DNA from: Desulfobacterales bacterium
Lineage (GTDB): Bacteria > Desulfobacterota > Desulfobacteria > Desulfobacterales > JAUCGF01
Length of the DNA stretch: 8,445 bases
NCBI GenBank assembly: GCA_029940345.1
Contig: JAOZRC010000208.1
Span: forward strand, 1-8,445
Direction: 5' to 3'
Positions 5,478-8,445 of the stretch are shown one piece after another. The notes beneath the pieces were generated by a model that ran no database searches, had not been told where the DNA came from, and worked only from the letters and a program-made list of their open reading frames with translations. A program made the translations under genes and the position numbers. Positions within the stretch are counted from its first letter, which is position 1, and the number at the start of each line of letters is the position of its first letter.

Positions 5478-6305
5478 ATGAAAAGATTGACCCTATTGTT
5501 CAAAGTGTCATGTGTAGTTGTATTGATTTTTGGTTTAGCCGCTGTCACTACCGCGGGTGAACTTCAGAAAAAACTGGTTGCCGAAAGCACGATCGAAAAA
5601 ATTATTCGCTCAGGCAAAATGCGTGTGGGTATGTCCACCTTTGTGCCCTGGGCAATGCAAGCTAAAAATGGCAAATGGATCGGTTTTGAAATTGATGTTG
5701 CCACGCAACTGGCCAAGGATATGGGTGTTAAGCTCGAACTGTTGCCCACTAAGTGGGATGGCCTGATTCCGTCGCTGCTTACCGGAAAATTGGATGTGAT
5801 TATCGCCGGTATGTCCGGCACCCCGATGCGGGCGCTGAAAATCAATTTTTCCATTCCGTATGATTACGCCGTCCAAAATATTCTTGCCCATAAGGAATTG
5901 GCCAAGGGGTTTACCCAAGCAGCGGATTTCAACAAGCCCGATGTAACGGTGATCACACGTCTGGGCGTTACCGCCAATGAGACCATTCGTAAACTGATGC
6001 CCAAAGCTGAAAAAAGGGAATTCCCGGATGAAGGCTCCATGATTCAGGAATTGCTTAACGGCAAAGCGCATGCTGTTTTGGTTAGCGCACCTTTGCCAGC
6101 GTTCACCGCCTTGAAATATCCGGATAAGCTATTTTTAATTGATACACCCTTAGCGTCCGAGCCCATCAGTTTCGGCGTCCGCAAAGGGGATCATGACACC
6201 CTGGCCTATTTTAACAACTGGATTCGCGTTAAAACCCAAGACGGCTGGCTAAAGGAAAGAGCGCACTATTGGTTTAAAACCAGGAATTGGGCAACCGCAA
6301 AATAG
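5478..6305 (+). CDS. Polar amino-acid-type ABC importer, periplasmic binding protein
   Basis: This is a family 3 solute-binding protein that captures a small polar ligand in the periplasm for an ABC importer. Residues 1-26 form a signal peptide: MKR, a hydrophobic core, and a likely cut after TTA. Mature landmarks are GKMRVGMSTFVPWAM (46-60), GFEIDVATQLAKDMGVKL (69-86), WDGLIPSLLTGKLDVIIAGM (93-112), TPMRALKINFSIPY (115-128), LGVTANETIRKL (162-173) and NGKAHAVLVSAPLPAF (194-209). R118 matches the arginine that binds the ligand alpha-carboxylate in this family. The position where classical amino-acid binders carry the amino-binding aspartate (SDAP-type motif) is S203, so the ligand may not be a standard alpha-amino acid. 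The length of 275 residues is normal. The permease gene follows after a 185-base gap holding REP-like palindromes. Confidence 0.9.
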   Translation: MKRLTLLFKVSCVVVLIFGLAAVTTAGELQKKLVAESTIEKIIRSGKMRVGMSTFVPWAMQAKNGKWIGFEIDVATQLAKDMGVKLELLPTKWDGLIPSLLTGKLDVIIAGMSGTPMRALKINFSIPYDYAVQNILAHKELAKGFTQAADFNKPDVTVITRLGVTANETIRKLMPKAEKREFPDEGSMIQELLNGKAHAVLVSAPLPAFTALKYPDKLFLIDTPLASEPISFGVRKGDHDTLAYFNNWIRVKTQDGWLKERAHYWFKTRNWATAK

Positions 6306-6370
6306 ATGTCAAAAGGGTAACCGTCCACTCCCTCCCCTAAGCGGAACGGATTGGGATATGCATTTTTAGC

Positions 6371-6451
6371 CATTAGGTCATGTTAGTGATGCGTAACCCC
6401 ACGTTTAAGCCGGTTTTTGTCGGGTTACGCCTTGCTAACCCGACCTACAAT
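6371..6451. repeat. Inverted pair of REP-like palindromic repeats
   Basis: GTCGGGTTA (6419-6427) pairs with TAACCCGAC (6436-6444), and the unit extends to CCTACAA at 6450. A degenerate copy of the same unit in opposite orientation lies at 6371-6403 (TAGGTC, GTTAG, GCGTAACCC conserved; about 23 of 33 positions). GTCGGGTTACGC...GCTAACCCGACCTACA is a familiar dispersed bacterial repeat. Its place between the binding-protein and permease genes suggests a transcript-stabilising or partly terminating role that favours binding-protein output. Confidence 0.7.
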
Positions 6452-6458
6452 TTCTGCG

Positions 6459-6466
6459 AAAGGAGG
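6459..6466 (+). promoter_or_regulatory. Strong ribosome binding site serving a mini-ORF
   Basis: AAAGGAGG stands 5 bases ahead of the ATG at 6472 but 24 bases ahead of the permease ATG at 6491. By spacing it serves the four-codon mini-ORF, not the permease directly. Confidence 0.7.
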
Positions 6467-6471
6467 AGAGC

Positions 6472-6486
6472 ATGAACGGTTACTGA
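6472..6486 (+). CDS. Four-codon upstream mini-ORF (MNGY) ahead of the permease
   Basis: ATG AAC GGT TAC TGA follows an optimal ribosome binding site and stops 4 bases before the permease ATG. The permease frame is closed upstream by a TGA at 6473-6475, so the permease cannot simply begin at 6472. Ribosomes terminating at 6486 could reinitiate at 6491. Alternatively, it is the relic of an older start displaced by a small indel. Confidence 0.4.
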   Translation: MNGY

Positions 6487-6490
6487 ACTT

Positions 6491-7402
6491 ATGAAAAGCG
6501 AAATGCAAGCAGAAACCCCTAAATTGGGATTTCACCCGTTATCCTCCTCTTTTTTCCTTTCAATTGTTATCCCTGTTTTCATCGCTGCGTTCGTTTTATT
6601 TCTGGCCTACCGGCTTAAAATCGGTTTGAACTACAAGTGGAACTGGTCGGCCATACCATCATACCTGTTTCAATATGATCCGGAGAGCGGCCGCTGGACT
6701 GCCAATATGCTGATTAAAGGGTTGCTGACCACCCTGCGGCTGAGTTTCTGGGGAACGCTTTTGGCGACGCTTTTGGGAATCATCATGGGGTTGGCGGGAG
6801 CAAGTACCAGTCTGTTTAATCGTCTGATCAGCCGCGCCTATGTTGAACTGATGCGCAACACCCCGCCGTTGGTGATCATTTTTATATTTTATTTCTTTTT
6901 CAGCGATCAGCTTATGCAAGCTGTAGGTTTAGAGGAATTTATCGATTCACTTTCCGATAAACAACGGTCTGTATTCACTTTTTTATTTATCCGGCCGGAG
7001 CATGCCGGTTCGTTCTTTGCGGCGCTGGCAACGCTGGCGATCTTTGAAGGCGCTTATATCACCGAAATTGTTCGAGCCGGCATCCAGGCGGTACACCAAG
7101 GTCAATGGGAAGCCGCCCGTGCATTGGGATTTAATAAATGGCAACAGATGCGTTATATCATTTTTCCCCAGGCGTTGCGTCTGATTTTACCGCCCCTATC
7201 AGGTCAATTTATTGCCCTGATCAAAGATTCTTCCATCGTATCGGTTATTTCTATCCAGGAACTGACCTTTATGGGAACCGAACTGATGTCTTCTACCTAC
7301 CTGACCATTGAAATATGGATTGTGATCACCCTGTTGTATTTAGTGATGACACTGCCATGTTCTTTACTGGTTCGGCGTCTTGAAATTGTCTTAAGTCGAT
7401 AA
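6491..7402 (+). CDS. Polar amino-acid-type ABC importer, inner-membrane permease
   Basis: This is a HisM/GlnP-type permease that forms the transmembrane channel for the binding protein encoded upstream. A hydrophobic segment at about 21-41 is followed by a periplasm-sized insert (42-75). The core segments lie at about 79-101, 127-140, 163-185, 226-245 and 274-292. The family signature YVELMRNTPPLV is at 117-128. The cytoplasmic EAA loop, EAARALGFNKWQQMRYIIFP at 197-216, contacts the ATPase. At 303 residues it is complete and belongs to the forms with an extra N-terminal helix. Its start lies just after a mini-ORF that occupies the good ribosome binding site, so translation probably depends on reinitiation. 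The usual ATP-binding gene does not follow within the window; either it is encoded elsewhere or it has been lost. Confidence 0.92.
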   Translation: MKSEMQAETPKLGFHPLSSSFFLSIVIPVFIAAFVLFLAYRLKIGLNYKWNWSAIPSYLFQYDPESGRWTANMLIKGLLTTLRLSFWGTLLATLLGIIMGLAGASTSLFNRLISRAYVELMRNTPPLVIIFIFYFFFSDQLMQAVGLEEFIDSLSDKQRSVFTFLFIRPEHAGSFFAALATLAIFEGAYITEIVRAGIQAVHQGQWEAARALGFNKWQQMRYIIFPQALRLILPPLSGQFIALIKDSSIVSVISIQELTFMGTELMSSTYLTIEIWIVITLLYLVMTLPCSLLVRRLEIVLSR

Positions 7403-7524
7403 TCGTGTTTGGTTTAGACGTCTATCTCTGGGCTTTACCCCAATACCCGTGAATGAATTTTAATGCCGCTACTTGTGTGATTATTTGGGCTACCAACATA
7501 AGCCGGGACAGGCTGCCAGTATAA

Positions 7525-7680
7525 GCTGGGACACTGATCCGCGCCTATTATCAGCGTCTGCTGAAAAAGGGTCTGCTAAAAAAGCGTCTGGTGAAAAACG
7601 GAAAAGCCAAAATGGTTGCCCTTGTCGCTTGCATGAGAAAATTGCTGACTATTCTCAATGCCTTGGTTAAAAAAATGAGT
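7525..7680 (+). pseudogene. IS110-family transposase, C-terminal remnant
   Basis: In the frame of base 7525 the translation reads LIRAYYQRLLKK, then a repeat-expanded stretch, then AKMVALVACMRKLLTILNAL. This matches the conserved C-terminal end of IS110-type transposases (IRAFYQRL...KKVALVACMRKLLTILNAM). A stop codon at 7522-7524 closes the frame upstream. The N-terminal DEDD catalytic half and most of the middle domain are absent from the window, so this is a dead fragment. Past about 7660 the frame stays open to a stop at 7798-7800, but similarity to the family ends. It sits where the ATPase gene of the adjacent importer operon would be expected, which hints that insertion and deletion events reshaped this operon end. 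Confidence 0.75.
7555..7599 (+). repeat. 15-bp tandem repeat, three units, inside the transposase remnant
   Basis: The units CGTCTGCTGAAAAAG, GGTCTGCTAAAAAAG and CGTCTGGTGAAAAAC run head to tail and encode RLLKK, GLLKK and RLVKN. IS110 transposases normally have one such unit between YQ and the ALVACMRK motif, so two units appear to have been added in frame by slippage or duplication. Confidence 0.85.
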
Positions 7681-7831
7681 CTTGGCAGTAAAAAACGCTT
7701 GTCTTTAATCACAGTCGCTACAAGGTTACGCATAGCGGGTAGTTTATTTATTTGGAATTCCCTGACAAACGAGTCAAGCAGACTGCTGACAACGTGGTGA
7801 TCTTCTAAAGGCCGTCTATAACCCTGCATAA

Positions 7832-7972
7832 AATCCGGTGGTAATCAAAAGTTGGTTGCCCCGCATGTTGGCATCAGCTTACCCTTGTCGTCCGGTTTAT
7901 TCAGTACGAATTAACATTGATTACCGTGCTGTTGGAATTTTTGATGATTCTGAAATATATTTTAGGTATTGA
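7832..7972 (+). pseudogene. Possible C-terminal remnant of a RelE/HigB-like toxin
   Basis: A short open stretch ends with PVYSVRINIDYRAVGIFDD followed by SEIYFRY and a TGA. The YSVRIN..YRAVG core resembles the C-terminal strand pair of RelE/ParE/HigB-like toxins (typical form: LYSVRIN.NYRAVG...D.I.WFWIGSH). The N-terminal two thirds and the usual WFWIGSH end are missing, there is no plausible start, and no antitoxin gene is adjacent. If the identification is right, this is a decayed toxin fragment; it could also be chance similarity over about 20 residues. Confidence 0.35.
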
Positions 7973-8065
7973 TCAATTATAAAATCACCAATTATGGCCT
8001 TCACGAGTATAGATGACACTAAAATAACTCATTTTAATCCACTAATAATAGGAAAATAATTAATT

Positions 8066-8445
8066 ATGAATCTGATATTTATGCTTTTAAGTGTGGTATC
8101 GATTTGGAGCATTGCTGTTATCACACCCGGACCCAATTTTTTAATTACAGCTCAAACAACGGTTAAGCACTCACGTTTAGCTGGAATATTTGTTGTTTTG
8201 GGAACTTGTACAGGAACAATCATTTGGTCAATTGCAGGGTATTTCGGCATTGCATATCTTTTTATTGCAGCACCCTGGATTTATACTGCTTTAAAAGTAG
8301 GAGGAGGAAGCTACATTATTTACCTTGGAATTATGTTGATCATAAGCTCATATAAATATAGCGCTAAATCAGATATTCCGCAGGAAAAATCTCAAAGCAA
8401 TTTTTTAAACTGGTGGAAAGGACTGATAACAAATCTTTCTAATCC
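8066..8445 (+). CDS. LysE/RhtB-family amino-acid exporter (5' part)
   Basis: This is an inner-membrane LysE/RhtB-type translocator; characterised members export amino acids such as lysine, homoserine or threonine. The translation opens MNLIFMLLSVVSIWSIAVIT followed by PGPNFLITAQTTVKHSRLAG, carrying the family signature TPGPNF at about residues 20-25. Further hydrophobic segments lie at about 40-62, 64-80 and 82-95. A charged cytoplasmic loop follows, then FLNWWKGLITNLSN, the conserved start of the second half. The frame is still open at the window edge after 126 codons, so about 80 residues are missing. AGGA at 8050-8053 is 12 bases before the ATG, a loose spacing. A hand count gives about 37 percent GC over 8101-8400, clearly below sampled hisS stretches near 50 percent, compatible with separate acquisition. 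Confidence 0.88.
   Translation, partial: MNLIFMLLSVVSIWSIAVITPGPNFLITAQTTVKHSRLAGIFVVLGTCTGTIIWSIAGYFGIAYLFIAAPWIYTALKVGGGSYIIYLGIMLIISSYKYSAKSDIPQEKSQSNFLNWWKGLITNLSN

Larger units (their letters stand above)
7403..8065. other. Gene-poor region of degraded mobile and coding remnants
   Basis: No intact gene is visible. The left part (7403-7497) is unassigned. A 13-base near-direct repeat (ATAAGCCGGGACA at 7498-7510, ATAAGCTGGGACA at 7521-7533) precedes the IS110-type transposase tail (about 7525-7680). The segment 7680-7830 is open on both strands but unrecognised. A possible toxin tail lies at 7832-7972, and 7973-8065 is an AT-rich leader for the exporter gene, with AGGA at 8050-8053. Confidence 0.6.

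Noticed and set aside
5321..5560. Plus-strand 79-residue open frame ahead of the binding-protein gene
   Set aside because: It overlaps the well-supported binding-protein start in another frame, lacks a ribosome binding site, has an implausible composition, and begins inside an inverted repeat pair.
5610..6071. Minus-strand 153-residue open frame
   Set aside because: It lies entirely within the binding-protein gene on the opposite strand; low-complexity His/Gly-rich translation marks it as a shadow.
7551..7829. Minus-strand 92-residue open frame opposite the IS110 remnant
   Set aside because: Part of the translation looks protein-like, but half of it is antisense to the recognisable transposase tail and I know no family it matches.

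Overview
The window reads as chromosomal DNA of an environmental Gram-negative bacterium. An RimK-like ATP-grasp gene, a dGTPase-like HD gene and a UPF0280 gene next to hisS, in DNA of moderate GC content rich in small palindromic repeats, suggests a Desulfobacterota (deltaproteobacterial sulfate-reducer type) genome. This placement is inferred from protein flavour, not from a phylogenetic marker.

Layout. Bases 1-72 are one end of a hairpin-rich mobile repeat that recurs complete and inverted at 4782-5067. Bases 168-334 are a 167-bp MITE-like element with terminal inverted repeats and a perfect 9-bp flanking duplication. Then come three tightly packed plus-strand genes: an RimK-like ATP-grasp ligase (377-1168), an HD-domain dGTPase-like phosphohydrolase (1192-2337) and a UPF0280/ApbE-like protein (about 2340-3095). 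A second copy of the 167-bp element (3129-3297) separates them from hisS (3344-4738). The 740-bp gap after hisS is almost entirely repeat DNA: the 286-bp hairpin-array element, a decayed third relative of the first MITE family, and an 18-bp inverted repeat pair.

The second half carries two genes of a polar amino-acid-type ABC importer: a periplasmic binding protein (5478-6305) and a membrane permease (6491-7402). They are separated by an inverted pair of REP-like palindromes and by a four-codon mini-ORF that occupies the strong ribosome binding site ahead of the permease. No ATPase gene follows within the window. Instead, 7403-8065 is a gene graveyard with an IS110-type transposase tail, a 15-bp triplet tandem repeat inside it, and a possible tail of a RelE/HigB-like toxin. 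The window ends inside an AT-rich LysE/RhtB-type exporter gene.

Functionally, the first three genes look like one transcription unit, with hisS a separate housekeeping gene. The importer pair forms a third unit, and the exporter begins a fourth that may have been acquired recently. I see no clear new defence or biosynthetic system. The most notable signal is the repeat architecture: related MITE-like elements sit upstream of three successive transcription units, and inverted copies of a hairpin-array element bracket the first four genes.
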